DNA of 64,000 nt from Psychroflexus aestuariivivens (GTDB taxonomy: Bacteria; Bacteroidota; Bacteroidia; Flavobacteriales; Flavobacteriaceae). The position numbers and the translations under genes were made by a program. Below the pieces are notes generated by a model. The model made no database searches, had not been told where the DNA came from, and saw only the letters and a list, made by a program, of their open reading frames with translations. Positions 38,501 through 47,912 of this stretch are shown here, piece after piece. The stretch is taken from contig NZ_RQVT01000015.1 in NCBI RefSeq assembly GCF_004010055.1, positions 1 to 64,000 on the forward strand, read 5' to 3'. Within the stretch, counting starts at the first letter, position 1; the number at the start of each line of letters is the position of its first letter.

Positions 38501-38914
38501 ATGAAAAAAAGTTTTGCTTATCTCATTCTGCTTTTAGTTTTGTTTTCAGCTTGTAAATCAGAGGAAAAAACTGAAAATAAAGACAATAAGAACAACACCG
38601 AAACGCTTAATACTGCAAAAAAGCAAATCGCAACAGATTCACCTAGAACTATTTCAGGAGAATTTATTTATAGCGATGAAGCCGCAGTCATCAAGCGTCA
38701 AAATACGATGTATGGTGTGATAATGAACGACAAAGCCAAAACACTTTTAGCCCAAGCCAAAGGGATTTCAGACGATCCCTACGCAACTTTCAATGTTACC
38801 GTTACTGCAAAAGTTGAAGATAATAATGGTGAAGGTTGGGAGAAATTACTTGATATTCAAAAAATAATAAAAGTCGAAAAGTTAGACAATGGCGATAGTT
38901 TACGCCTAGAATAA
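38501..38914 (+). CDS. Lipoprotein inserted in the suf operon
   Basis: 137 aa with a lipobox (LVLFSAC). The mature part starts with a polar Lys/Asn/Glu linker and continues into a small beta-rich domain ([55 protein letters not shown]). I do not recognise a named family. It lies 25 bases after sufB and 13 bases before sufC, in the same frame of transcription, so it is expressed with the Fe-S genes; the reason is not obvious for an exported protein. Confidence 0.7.
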   Translation: MKKSFAYLILLLVLFSACKSEEKTENKDNKNNTETLNTAKKQIATDSPRTISGEFIYSDEAAVIKRQNTMYGVIMNDKAKTLLAQAKGISDDPYATFNVTVTAKVEDNNGEGWEKLLDIQKIIKVEKLDNGDSLRLE

Positions 38915-38927
38915 AATTGAAATAACT

Positions 38928-39683
38928 ATGTTAAAGATACAAAATTTACACGCCAGCGTAGAAGGTGAAGAAATATTGAAAGGCATCAATCTGGAAATCA
39001 ATCCAGGCGAAGTTCATGCCATTATGGGACCAAACGGTTCTGGGAAAAGTACATTAGCTTCTGTAATTGCAGGAAACGAAGATTTTGAAGTCACACAAGG
39101 TGATATTATTTTCGAAAAAGCAAATATTTCAGAGCTTTCTCCAGAAGAGCGCGCTCATCGCGGAATTTTTCTTTCCTTTCAGTATCCTGTTGAAATACCA
39201 GGCGTTTCGGTGACAAATTTCATCAAAACATCTATAAATCAAGTTAGAAAGGCACGCGGAGAAAAAGATATGCCAGCGAATGAAATGTTGAAGAAAATTC
39301 GCGAAAAGTCAGCCTTGTTAGATATGGATAGAAAATTCTTATCCAGATCATTAAACGAAGGTTTTTCTGGTGGTGAGAAAAAGCGAAACGAAATTTTTCA
39401 AATGGCAATGCTAGAGCCAAAACTCGCCATTTTAGATGAAACTGATTCAGGCTTAGATATCGATGCACTGCGCATTGTCTCAGATGGCGTAAATCGTTTA
39501 AAAACAAAAGACAACGCTACACTTGTCATCACACACTACCAAAGATTACTAGATTATGTAGTGCCAGATGTTGTTCATGTTTTGTTAGACGGTAAAATTG
39601 TGAAATCTGGCGATAAAGAATTGGCTAAAGAATTGGAAGAGCGCGGTTATGACTGGTTGAAAGCAGAACAGGTCAACGCCTAA
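38928..39683 (+). CDS. sufC: SufC, ATPase subunit
   Basis: 251 aa ABC-type ATPase of the SufBC2D complex. Walker A is GPNGSGKST (residues 34-42), the signature is [11 protein letters not shown], and Walker B is [12 protein letters not shown], followed by the SufC-typical [13 protein letters not shown]. It is cytoplasmic and has no membrane partner. It starts 13 bases after the lipoprotein gene. Confidence 0.96.
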   Translation: MLKIQNLHASVEGEEILKGINLEINPGEVHAIMGPNGSGKSTLASVIAGNEDFEVTQGDIIFEKANISELSPEERAHRGIFLSFQYPVEIPGVSVTNFIKTSINQVRKARGEKDMPANEMLKKIREKSALLDMDRKFLSRSLNEGFSGGEKKRNEIFQMAMLEPKLAILDETDSGLDIDALRIVSDGVNRLKTKDNATLVITHYQRLLDYVVPDVVHVLLDGKIVKSGDKELAKELEERGYDWLKAEQVNA

Positions 39684-39717
39684 TTTGCCTTTTTAATTGA
39701 ATAAGAAAAAGAAAAGC

Positions 39718-41031
39718 ATGAAACTTAAAGATAAATTAATGTCATCTTACTTAGCTTTTGAAGAGCAAGTTGATATTGATCACGATATACATCAGGTTAG
39801 GGACGAAGCGATTAAATTTTTTGAAACCACAGGTTTTCCAACCAAAAAATTGGAAGCTTGGAAGTACACTTCGCTGAACTCTATTTTGAAAGAAGACTAC
39901 AGCATTTTCCCTAAAAAAGAAGACGCAATAGATTACAAAGACATCAAGAAATACTTAATTCATGATATTGATACTTATACAATTGTATTTGTAGATGGTA
40001 TTTATTCTTCACATTTGTCTAGAACAACACATGATAAACTGGATGCTTGTTTGATGTCTTCAGCATTGAACAAACCTAAATATAAGCCAGTAGTTGATAA
40101 GTATTTTAACAAAATTGCGCCGAAAGAAAGCATGGTTGCTTTAAATACAGCCTTTGCTAACGAAGGAGCTTATATTAGAATTCCTAAAAACGTGGCCGCT
40201 GAAAAGCCAATTCAAATACTGAATTTCTCAACAGGAAATGAAAGTGCGTTGATGATTCAGCCACGAAACTTGATTATAGCTGAAGAAGGTGCACAAGTTC
40301 AAATTATTGAACGTCACCAAAGTTTGACGGAAAATCCAGTATTAACGAATTCTGTTACAGAGGTTTTCGTTGAAAAGAATGCCAATGTGGATTATTACAA
40401 AATTCAAAATGACAAAACTTCAGCGTCTTTAATTGATAATACATATATCAAGCAGTCTCGTGACAGTGTTTGTTCTATGCACACGTTTTCATTTGGAGGA
40501 AAAATCACTAGAAATAATTTGAATTTTTACCAACACGGTGAAAATATTAATTCGATTTTGAAAGGTGTTACAATTTTAGAAGGAAAGCAACATGTTGACC
40601 ACAATACGTTGGTTCATCATACGCAACCAAATTGTGAAAGTCACCAAGACTATAAAGGAATTTTCTCAGATAAATCAGTTGGCGTATTCAATGGAAATGT
40701 TTACGTCGATCGTATAGCTCAAAAAACCGATGCATTTCAAAGTAACAATAACATTATTATTGACGATACAGCGACTTGCAATTCCAAGCCTCAGTTGGAA
40801 ATTTTCGCCGATGACGTGAAATGTAGTCACGGTTGTACAATTGGACAATTAGACAATGAAGCATTATATTATCTAAGGTCACGAGGTATTCCTAAAAAAG
40901 AAGCTCGTGCTTTATTGATGTTTGCATTCGCTAATAATGTCCTGGATAGCGTGAAAATACCTGAAATTAAAAAAAGAATTACTAAACAAATTGCATTGAA
41001 ATTAGGTGTTGAATTAGGTTTTAACCTATAA
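39718..41031 (+). CDS. sufD: SufD, Fe-S scaffold subunit
   Basis: 437 aa from the ATG at 39718. A TTG seven codons upstream is open, but it would add only a Lys-rich stretch with no family support. SufD pairs with SufB in the scaffold and helps iron entry. Family features: KKLEAWKYTSLNSIL at the N-terminus, then the beta-helix ending with VDRIAQKTDAFQSNNN, KPQLEIFADDVKCSHGCTIG and LRSRGIPKKEAR. 34 bases separate it from sufC. Confidence 0.95.
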   Translation: MKLKDKLMSSYLAFEEQVDIDHDIHQVRDEAIKFFETTGFPTKKLEAWKYTSLNSILKEDYSIFPKKEDAIDYKDIKKYLIHDIDTYTIVFVDGIYSSHLSRTTHDKLDACLMSSALNKPKYKPVVDKYFNKIAPKESMVALNTAFANEGAYIRIPKNVAAEKPIQILNFSTGNESALMIQPRNLIIAEEGAQVQIIERHQSLTENPVLTNSVTEVFVEKNANVDYYKIQNDKTSASLIDNTYIKQSRDSVCSMHTFSFGGKITRNNLNFYQHGENINSILKGVTILEGKQHVDHNTLVHHTQPNCESHQDYKGIFSDKSVGVFNGNVYVDRIAQKTDAFQSNNNIIIDDTATCNSKPQLEIFADDVKCSHGCTIGQLDNEALYYLRSRGIPKKEARALLMFAFANNVLDSVKIPEIKKRITKQIALKLGVELGFNL

Positions 41032-41069
41032 TTTCAATTCAGTCAACTTGTTTAGAAGTTAAAAAGACA

Positions 41070-42314
41070 ATGAAAATGATAAATACTTCTGAACAAATTT
41101 TGGATGTTGAAAAAATACGACAAGATTTCCCTATACTTCAAAGAGAAATTAACGGGAAACCTCTTGTTTATTTCGATAATGCAGCAACATCGCAGACACC
41201 TAAAGCCGTGATAGATTGCATTGTAGATTATTACGAAAATAAAAATGCCAATATTCACCGTGGCGTACATTCTTTATCACAAATTGCAACCGATGCATAT
41301 GAGAATGCACGTGAAACTGTCAGGAAACATTTCAATGCAAAATCTGCCAATGAAATTATCTTGACGGCTGGTACAACTCACAGTATCAATCTAGTAGCCA
41401 ATGGTTATTCTCATTTTTTAAAATCTGGAGATGAGATTTTGGTCTCTGCCATGGAGCACCATTCTAATATCGTGCCTTGGCAAATGCTTTGCAATAAAAC
41501 TGGTGCAACACTCAAAGTCATCCCAATGTTGAACAATGGTGAATTGGATTTGCAAGTTTTTGATGATTTATTATCAGAACGCACCAAAATGGTGTTTGTG
41601 AATCACGTGTCAAATGCTTTGGGAACCATCAATCCTATTGAAGAAATCATTAATAAATCTCATAAAGTTGGCGCAAAAGTCCTAGTAGATGGCGCTCAAG
41701 CTGCACCACATCTGAAAGCAGACGTTCAAGCTTTGGATGTAGATTTTTATACGGTTTCGGCACATAAAATTTGTGGACCAACCGGCGTTGGAATGTTGTA
41801 CGGAAAAGAAGAATTATTAAATGAGTTACCACCATATCAAGGTGGTGGAGAAATGATTGCTGAAGTTAGTTTCGAAAAAACCACTTATGCAGGATTGCCA
41901 CATAAATTTGAAGCTGGAACACCAAATATCTCTGGCGGAATAGCATTCGGTGCAGCTCTAGACTATATGAATGCAATTGGTTTTGATAAAATTGCGGATT
42001 ATGAAATGCAACTTTTAGTTTATGCGACCAAAGCATTGGAAGAGATTGAAGGCGTAAGAATTTACGGTGCCAAACCTGAGAAGAAAACTGCGGTTTTGTC
42101 TTTCAATATAGAAGGAATTCATCCATATGATATAGGAACTTTGCTAGATAAAATGGGCGTTGCGGTTAGAACTGGTCACCATTGTGCCCAACCAATTATG
42201 AGTTTTTATAAAATTCCTGGTACCGTTCGTGCATCTTTCTCTTTTTATAACACAATATCAGAAATCGATGTGTTCATTAGTGCTTTGAAAAAAGCAAAAT
42301 CTATGTTATCATGA
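41070..42314 (+). CDS. sufS: Cysteine desulfurase SufS
   Basis: 414 aa group II cysteine desulfurase; takes sulfur from cysteine and gives alanine plus persulfide. PLP is bound by Lys233 (VSAHKICGPTGVG); the catalytic Cys372 lies in RTGHHCAQPIM. N-terminal YFDNAATSQTP and HRGVHSLSQ are typical. The last bases overlap the start of the META gene (ATGA), and SufE is encoded just beyond. Confidence 0.95.
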   Translation: MKMINTSEQILDVEKIRQDFPILQREINGKPLVYFDNAATSQTPKAVIDCIVDYYENKNANIHRGVHSLSQIATDAYENARETVRKHFNAKSANEIILTAGTTHSINLVANGYSHFLKSGDEILVSAMEHHSNIVPWQMLCNKTGATLKVIPMLNNGELDLQVFDDLLSERTKMVFVNHVSNALGTINPIEEIINKSHKVGAKVLVDGAQAAPHLKADVQALDVDFYTVSAHKICGPTGVGMLYGKEELLNELPPYQGGGEMIAEVSFEKTTYAGLPHKFEAGTPNISGGIAFGAALDYMNAIGFDKIADYEMQLLVYATKALEEIEGVRIYGAKPEKKTAVLSFNIEGIHPYDIGTLLDKMGVAVRTGHHCAQPIMSFYKIPGTVRASFSFYNTISEIDVFISALKKAKSMLS

Positions 42315-42751
42315 AAACAATGAAAGTAATTAAAAGTTTGAGTTTTGTAATTTTTGCAAGTTTGGTGCTTTTGGCCTGTAAAGCTCAAAAACAAAATGAG
42401 GCAAATACGACAAAACTCGTCAATGCAGATTATCTTATTACACATTTGGGAGACGAAACTGTTTCTGATGAAGAATTAACAATGGAAGTCGATGCGGATG
42501 AACAGCGAATTTCGGGTTATTCAGGTTGTAATAATTATAAATTTGAATATGAATTGGATGAGAATGGTCGCTTAGATTTAGGACTTGGCGTTGCAACCAA
42601 AATGTACTGTGAAGATAGTATGGATTTGGAATCTAAATTCTTTCAAAAAGCTGGATTAGTTACTAATTTTGTTTTGAAAGACAACACATTAAGTTTGAAA
42701 TCTAAGTCAGGAGAAATTCTTATCAAAGCCAAAAAAAACAGAAGACATTGA
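42311..42751 (+). CDS. META-domain (HslJ-like) lipoprotein
   Basis: 146 aa, with a lipobox (LVLLAC). The mature domain has the META pattern (MEVDADEQRISGYSGCNNYKF, KMYCEDSMDLESKFFQ, LKDNTLSLKS). HslJ-type META proteins are small envelope or secreted proteins linked to stress or antibiotic tolerance in other bacteria. It overlaps sufS by four bases (ATGA) and sufE by four (TTGA), so it is tied translationally into the suf operon, as is common in Flavobacteriia. Confidence 0.8.
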   Translation: MKTMKVIKSLSFVIFASLVLLACKAQKQNEANTTKLVNADYLITHLGDETVSDEELTMEVDADEQRISGYSGCNNYKFEYELDENGRLDLGLGVATKMYCEDSMDLESKFFQKAGLVTNFVLKDNTLSLKSKSGEILIKAKKNRRH

Positions 42752-43182
42752 GTAGTATAAAAACTAAACAAGAAGATATTATTGAAGAATTCAGCATGTT
42801 TGATGACTGGATGCAGCGCTATGAATATATGATTGAATTAGGGAAATCATTACCAATTATAGACGAGAAATATAAAACAGAAGATAATATTATCAAAGGT
42901 TGCCAAAGTAGAGTCTGGTTGTATGCGGAAATGGACGAGAACCAGAAAATTGAGTACACAGCAGACAGTGATGCCATTATTACCAAAGGCATTATTGCTA
43001 TCTTAATTCGTGTTTTTTCAGATGAAAAACCAGAACATATTCTTGAAGCCGACACGGATTTTATCGATGAAATCGGACTCAAAGAACACTTGTCACCAAC
43101 CAGAGCTAACGGTTTGGTGAGTATGATTAAACAAATGAAAATGTACGCTATTGCTTACAATAGTCAACAAAATCAAGCTTAA
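42748..43182 (+). CDS. sufE: SufE, sulfur acceptor
   Basis: 144 aa. SufE takes the persulfide from SufS and passes it to SufBCD. The acceptor Cys52 is in IIKGCQSRVWLYA. N-terminal EEFSMFDDWMQRYEYMIELG is typical. The start is TTG overlapping the META stop (TTGA); the next ATG lies inside the first conserved helix, so the TTG is favoured. Confidence 0.93.
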   Translation: MSSIKTKQEDIIEEFSMFDDWMQRYEYMIELGKSLPIIDEKYKTEDNIIKGCQSRVWLYAEMDENQKIEYTADSDAIITKGIIAILIRVFSDEKPEHILEADTDFIDEIGLKEHLSPTRANGLVSMIKQMKMYAIAYNSQQNQA

Positions 43183-43186
43183 AATT

Positions 43187-43510
43187 ATGTCAGAAGAAAT
43201 AAATACAGAAAAATTAGGAGACGAAATTGTGCGTGTTCTCAAAACCATTTACGACCCAGAAATACCAGTTGATATTTACGAATTAGGATTGATTTACGAT
43301 GTATTCGTAAATGAAAACAATGATGTTAAAATCTTGATGACTTTAACTTCACCAAATTGCCCAGTTGCCGAATCTTTGCCTCAAGAAGTCAAAGAAAAAG
43401 CGGCCTCTTTGGATTCTGTCAATGAATGTGAAGTAGAACTGACATTTGACCCACCATGGTCTCAAGAATTGATGAGCGAAGAAGCGAAGTTAGAACTCGG
43501 AATGTTATAA
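43187..43510 (+). CDS. SufT-like DUF59/MIP18-family protein
   Basis: 107 aa from the ATG at 43187; a longer frame from 43151 would overlap sufE and adds no conserved residue. DUF59 hallmarks: LKTIYDPEIPVDIYELGLIY and LTSPNCPVAESLP, with a single conserved Cys, and WSQELMSEEAKLELG at the end. In suf operons the family aids Fe-S maturation (SufT-like). Four bases after sufE and five before the DUF2480 gene. Confidence 0.88.
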   Translation: MSEEINTEKLGDEIVRVLKTIYDPEIPVDIYELGLIYDVFVNENNDVKILMTLTSPNCPVAESLPQEVKEKAASLDSVNECEVELTFDPPWSQELMSEEAKLELGML

Positions 43511-43515
43511 TTTTT

Positions 43516-44025
43516 ATGTCAGAAATTGTAAATAAAATTGCTAAAAGCCCACTGATTACTTTCAATCTAGAAGATTTTTACCCTTCTGGAGAAAGAAAGC
43601 AAATCGATATCAAAGACTGGTTGTTTCAAGGCATTGTTCTCAAAGAAAAAGATTTTAGAGCAGATTTGAAATCTCATGATTGGTCAAATTATAAAGGTTG
43701 TTATGTGGCATTATATTGTTCAACCGATGCTATTGTGCCTAGTTGGGCTTATTTGCTAATCACAACTTACTTGAATGATGTCGCCAATCGTGTGGTTTAC
43801 GGTGATTTAGAATTGCTGAATTCTATCTTATACGAAGAGCAAATTCAAAACTTAGATGTTTCGATTTACCAAGATAAGCCTTTAATAATAAAGGGATGTT
43901 CAAATAAACCGGTGCCAGAAAATGCTTATTTGATGGCGTTGCAAAAACTACAACCTGTCGCAAAGTCTATCATGTTCGGTGAAGCCTGTTCTGCAGTGCC
44001 ACTTTATAAAAGGAAAAACCGCTAA
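43516..44025 (+). CDS. DUF2480-family protein
   Basis: 169 aa from the ATG at 43516; the longer open frame upstream overlaps the previous gene and is not used. DUF2480 features: ITFNLEDFYP, DIKDWLFQGIVLKEKDFR, SWAYLLITTYL and the Cys-bearing IIKGCSNKPVPENAYL, with CSAVPLYK at the end. The family is nearly confined to Bacteroidota, usually linked to suf genes, and of unknown activity. It is the last gene of the operon. Confidence 0.85.
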   Translation: MSEIVNKIAKSPLITFNLEDFYPSGERKQIDIKDWLFQGIVLKEKDFRADLKSHDWSNYKGCYVALYCSTDAIVPSWAYLLITTYLNDVANRVVYGDLELLNSILYEEQIQNLDVSIYQDKPLIIKGCSNKPVPENAYLMALQKLQPVAKSIMFGEACSAVPLYKRKNR

Positions 44026-44169
44026 TTATATTTTTTTCTGACTGTTATAATTTTAACCTAAAATCAGAATAATTTCAAGCCTTTTTTGAACATCTAAATG
44101 TTTTAGATTTACAAGAATACTTACATTTGTTTTTTCAAAAATTCTAAAATCAGCAAACGATAAAAACTT

Positions 44170-45063
44170 ATGAAGTATTTTTACTTTTTTATTAGCTTAT
44201 TTATTTTAAGTCAAACAGCCACAGCACAAGATGACAATCAAACACCAAAAGATTCCATTTGGACTACAGAAGGTAACTTTCAATTTTTAGTCAATCAAGC
44301 CGCTTTTAACCATGAATGGCAGGGTGGTGGAACCTCTAATTACTCAGCAAATGTCATCGTTAATTATGATATCAATTACAAAAAGGGTCGTTATACTTGG
44401 GATACCAAATTTTTAGGTGATTACGGAATTACCAAAACCAAAAGCCAAGAATACACCAGAAAAACCAACGACCGTTTGGAAATCAACTCCACAGTTGGAA
44501 GACAAATAGAAGCGTCTAATTGGTATACTTCAGCATTTGTAAATTTCAGAACCCAATTCGACAATGGTTATGAATTTGGAGAAGACGAAGAAGGTAACCC
44601 AACAAGAACCCTTCAGACTCAGTTTTTATCACCTTCTTTCACTCAACTCGGTCTTGGTGCAATGTGTAAAAAAAGTGATAATCTGAAAGTCAATTTTTCT
44701 CCAGTCACCGGCAGAATAATCACTGCAAATGATAAGTTTACGACAACAGAAGGCTACGAAGACGGCGATTTTTTCGGTTTAGACCAAGGCAAAACCATTC
44801 GCACAGAATTTGGTGCAGCCATCAATGCATACGGAAAATTCAAATTGATGGAAAACATCAAAATGGAAAACCTTTTAAATTTATATTCCAATTATCTTGA
44901 AGACCCGCAAAATATCGATATCGATTACTCGATGAATCTCGTGATGAAAGTCAACGATTATATTTCTGCAAATTTCACTTTTCAGGCCATATATGACGAC
45001 AATGCTGTCCGTGGATTTCAAATCCGTGAAGTTTTGGGCGTAGGTTTCAATTATGGATTCTAA
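44170..45063 (+). CDS. DUF3078 outer-membrane barrel protein
   Basis: 297 aa with a signal peptide ending ATAQ. After it comes the DUF3078 opening (WTTEGNFQFLVNQAAFNHEWQ), then amphipathic beta strands and a terminal strand ending GVGFNYGF, which is a typical outer-membrane C-terminus (last residue Phe). Such proteins are thought to be outer-membrane barrels; a transport role is not known. It starts 144 bases after the suf operon and probably has its own promoter. Confidence 0.85.
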   Translation: MKYFYFFISLFILSQTATAQDDNQTPKDSIWTTEGNFQFLVNQAAFNHEWQGGGTSNYSANVIVNYDINYKKGRYTWDTKFLGDYGITKTKSQEYTRKTNDRLEINSTVGRQIEASNWYTSAFVNFRTQFDNGYEFGEDEEGNPTRTLQTQFLSPSFTQLGLGAMCKKSDNLKVNFSPVTGRIITANDKFTTTEGYEDGDFFGLDQGKTIRTEFGAAINAYGKFKLMENIKMENLLNLYSNYLEDPQNIDIDYSMNLVMKVNDYISANFTFQAIYDDNAVRGFQIREVLGVGFNYGF

Positions 45064-45309
45064 AAGTTTAATTATATAAAGAATTCCAACAGCTATATTT
45101 TAGCGGTTTTTTTATTTGGGCGCTAATTCCCGCTATTCGTTACAAGTCCGCAGCGCAAGCCTGCAATTTGTATAACTGTCCAAGGCTTTTCCGATGGTCA
45201 AAGCTTGTCCAGTCACAAATTTTTGCCTTACGCTTTACGGGCTTTCCACTACTATCGGCAGCGCAGCTTACCACCGAAAATAGAGCAAACTTCAAACTTA
45301 AGTGAACTT
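45064..45309. other. Intergenic GC-richer segment with convergent flanks
   Basis: 246 bases between convergent genes. The first 50 bases contain a weak hairpin (GCTA/TAGC) followed by a T-run (GGTTTTTTT), a possible terminator for the DUF3078 gene. From about 45118 onward the sequence is markedly GC-richer than its surroundings and reads GGGCGCTAATTCCCGC ... CGGGCTTTCCACTACTATCG, similar in style to dispersed intergenic repeats I recall from Flavobacteriaceae. No second copy is in the window. Confidence 0.45.
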
Positions 45310-46476
45310 TTAAAACGCTTCGCCAACACCGATGTAAAACCCATTTTCATCTGGCGTAATTGCATAATCAAAACGTAAATACACGTCTTTTTGTTGGAAC
45401 AGTAGAAATCTAACACCAACACCAGCTGCAAATTTTAAATCTTTGGAACTAAGTTCATTCCATTCGTCAAATACATCTCCAACACTAGTAAAGACTGTTG
45501 CGCCAAGCCGATTGGAAAAACTTAAATCCAAAGGCAACATACGGTATTCAACCTGAAATGCGATTTGATTTTTATCACGAAATCGACCTTTAAAATAACC
45601 ACGCATCATATTTTGTCCACCCATAAATGACAATTGACTAAAAGGAACTGCACCAGCAAAATTGAATTCACCCAAAAGTTGCGCAGCAATTACGTTATTT
45701 TCACCAATAGTTCTAAAATATCTAGAATCTGAAGTGATGCTTTGGTATTCTACTTTATCTTTCCAAAATGGGCTGTAATTCAAATAAGCGACTTCAGTAA
45801 AAAAAGCATTCCTTTCATTCAGTACATTGTGTCTTTCGTCAAAAACAACGCCAGAACCAATCCCTAGGTTTGTGGTGCCTTCTGAACCGAAAGGCAATTC
45901 AAATTCTACAGGATTGCCATCAGGATCTTCAAATTTCACATTTTCAAAACTTCTGAAATCTGTCTCTAAACCAATATAAAAGTTTTCGAATACACGGCGT
46001 AAAATTCGTTCTTTGATAATAAATTGCGTAGCATCAACCAATGCAATATTTTTTTCAGGAACGTCATTTCCGATGCCGTAATATTTCAAAGGAAATTGTT
46101 GAAAATCGATATCGCCAAGAAAAAACCATTTGTCTTGGTCGGAATAAAGTGCGTGATTGATTCTTGCACCATATTGTTTCTGTAAAGTGATGAATCCATA
46201 ACCATTGACTTCGCTTAAACGGTTGTTGGTATCTTCTTTGGCATAATAAACGTACAAAGGGCTGAATCCAAATTCTATATTTGTTTCAGGTTTATAGCCA
46301 ATTGTAGGATAGAGGAAAAATTCTGCTTCTTCTTGTGCGGTATTATTGTTGATGATTTTATTGATATAGCGCTTAAAAAAACCAGCTTTTTCTTTTTGCG
46401 CTTCTTCTCCTTCTTGGGCTATCAAATTCAAGGTTAATGCTAAGGAAAAGATGGTGATAATCAAAGTTTTATTCAT
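45310..46476 (-). CDS. BamA/TamA-type outer-membrane barrel protein
   Basis: 388 aa. A signal peptide (MNKTLIITIFSLALTLNLIAQ) and a charged linker lead to a surface-antigen D15-like barrel (GYKPETNIEFGFSPLYVYY, SFMGGQNMMRGYFKGRFRDKN, DVYLRFDYAITPDENGFYIG), ending in a Phe. FMGGQNMMRGYFKGRFRDKN resembles the conserved (V/I)RGF/Y motif of Omp85 loop L6. No POTRA domains precede the barrel, so it is a short Omp85 relative, common in Bacteroidota, and not the essential BamA. Confidence 0.82.
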   Translation of the reverse strand: MNKTLIITIFSLALTLNLIAQEGEEAQKEKAGFFKRYINKIINNNTAQEEAEFFLYPTIGYKPETNIEFGFSPLYVYYAKEDTNNRLSEVNGYGFITLQKQYGARINHALYSDQDKWFFLGDIDFQQFPLKYYGIGNDVPEKNIALVDATQFIIKERILRRVFENFYIGLETDFRSFENVKFEDPDGNPVEFELPFGSEGTTNLGIGSGVVFDERHNVLNERNAFFTEVAYLNYSPFWKDKVEYQSITSDSRYFRTIGENNVIAAQLLGEFNFAGAVPFSQLSFMGGQNMMRGYFKGRFRDKNQIAFQVEYRMLPLDLSFSNRLGATVFTSVGDVFDEWNELSSKDLKFAAGVGVRFLLFQQKDVYLRFDYAITPDENGFYIGVGEAF

Positions 46477-46576
46477 ATTTAGACATTGACTGGTTTTTTA
46501 AAATAGGCTTCAAATCTAAGTTATTTTTTTGAGTCAAAACAAGAATCTTGGGGTCTTAACAAAGAAATGAGAATTT

Positions 46577-47431
46577 TTAAAGCTGAAGGCTGCGTTGCAT
46601 GGCTTGTTCTACAGAACCTAGATAACTTGAGCCAAAAATATTCAGATGAACCAAAAGGTAATACAATTGAAACATCGGTAATCGAGACCGCCAGCCAGAT
46701 TGCAGAGGAAATTTGTTTTGATATGATTCATACACTGAATCTGGAAATCCTCCAAACAAACTCATCATTCCAAAGTCCAACTCTCTAGGAGCAAAAGCAA
46801 CAGCAGGATCGATGAGTACAGGATTTTGAAGTTTGTCTACCATATAATTTCCTGACCACAAATCTCCATGCACAAGACTGGGCGCTTCATCAGGAACGCT
46901 TTGTTCCACTTTTTTGTAAAACGAATTTAAATTTGAAAAACTAAAACCTCGTTGCTTCGCCATTTTAAATTGTGGCTCTAATCTTTGGCTCAAATAAAAT
47001 TCAGAAGCACTGGATTTGGAAACGTTGTATTGTGGCAATTCTCCGATATAATTGTTGTCTTGCAAACCAAATTCTTCTGAAGATACCTGATGCATTTCAG
47101 CTAAAGTTTCTCCGAAATCCTTATAAAAACTTGAGTTTTTCTGACCGCTTTCTATGAATTCTAACAGAAGATAGGACAAGCCATCAAATTCACCTAAGTC
47201 AATAACTTCAGGAATTTTGAATGTTTTAGAATTTCTTAAAATCTCAAGTCCTGAAGCTTCTTTTTGAAACATTTCTGGAAAGCGATCAGCAAAATTGATC
47301 TTAATAACATAATTTCGAATGTTGGTTTCAATTTTGAAGACTTGATTGATGTCACCACCACTCAAAGCAAAATTATTGGTCGCTTTAAAGTTGTTTTTTT
47401 CTTCTATATGAGCTAAAACTTTATGAATCAA
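46577..47431 (-). CDS. Fructosamine kinase family protein
   Basis: 284 aa from a TTG at 47431 (MIHKVLAHIEEKN), the normal length of the family. A longer frame to 47560 lies wholly within folA and is rejected. Features: SGGDINQVFKIE (nucleotide loop), EFIESGQKN, LVHGDLWSGNYMVD (catalytic Asp loop) and DPAVAFAPRELDFGMM (Mg2+ Asp). The family phosphorylates ketosamines so that sugars leave glycated amines; related proteins are called ketosamine-3-kinases. It overlaps folA by 11 bases, so they are probably transcribed together. Confidence 0.88.
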   Translation of the reverse strand: MIHKVLAHIEEKNNFKATNNFALSGGDINQVFKIETNIRNYVIKINFADRFPEMFQKEASGLEILRNSKTFKIPEVIDLGEFDGLSYLLLEFIESGQKNSSFYKDFGETLAEMHQVSSEEFGLQDNNYIGELPQYNVSKSSASEFYLSQRLEPQFKMAKQRGFSFSNLNSFYKKVEQSVPDEAPSLVHGDLWSGNYMVDKLQNPVLIDPAVAFAPRELDFGMMSLFGGFPDSVYESYQNKFPLQSGWRSRLPMFQLYYLLVHLNIFGSSYLGSVEQAMQRSLQL

Positions 47432-47912
47432 TCTTAATGAATGTTTGATAAGTGAATGCGTAGTTGTGAAGTTCGTCCTTTGCATGAAAACTTTCATTGA
47501 CGAGTTTCCATTCAGATTTATCGATCTTTGGAAAATAAGTGTCAGCTTCAAATTCAGCATGCACTCTTGTCAATTCAATTTTATCAGCAAAAGGCATGGC
47601 TTGCTTGTAAATTTCGCCACCACCGATGATAAAGACTTCAGATTCTGACGTGCAGAATTCCAATGCTTTTTCTAAACTATGAACCACGATACAACCCGGT
47701 TTTTCATAATTTTTCTGACGTGTTATAACAATATGTGTCCGGTTTGGTAATGGTTTTGGAAAAGATTCAAAAGTTTTGCGTCCCATAATAATGTGATGGT
47801 GAGAAGTGATTTTTTTGAAACGCTTAAAATCATCAGGTAAGTGCCAAACCAAGTCATTATTTTTTCCTAATGCATCATTTTCAGCTGCTGCAGCAATCAT
47901 TGTAACCTTCAT
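47421..47912 (-). CDS. folA: Dihydrofolate reductase
   Basis: 163 aa. Reduces dihydrofolate to tetrahydrofolate with NADPH. Standard motifs: IAAAAENDALGKNNDLVWHLPDDF (acidic active-site Asp after WHLP), IIMGRKTFESFPKPLPNR, VFIIGGGEIYKQAMP and ELTRVHAEFEADTYFP. thyA, its partner in dTMP synthesis, is 4 kb further on the same strand. The start overlaps the preceding 2TM gene by four bases. Confidence 0.96.
   Translation of the reverse strand: MKVTMIAAAAENDALGKNNDLVWHLPDDFKRFKKITSHHHIIMGRKTFESFPKPLPNRTHIVITRQKNYEKPGCIVVHSLEKALEFCTSESEVFIIGGGEIYKQAMPFADKIELTRVHAEFEADTYFPKIDKSEWKLVNESFHAKDELHNYAFTYQTFIKIDS

Noticed and set aside
45310..46476. Essential BamA
   Set aside because: At 388 aa with no POTRA domains it is too short; it is an Omp85-related barrel only.
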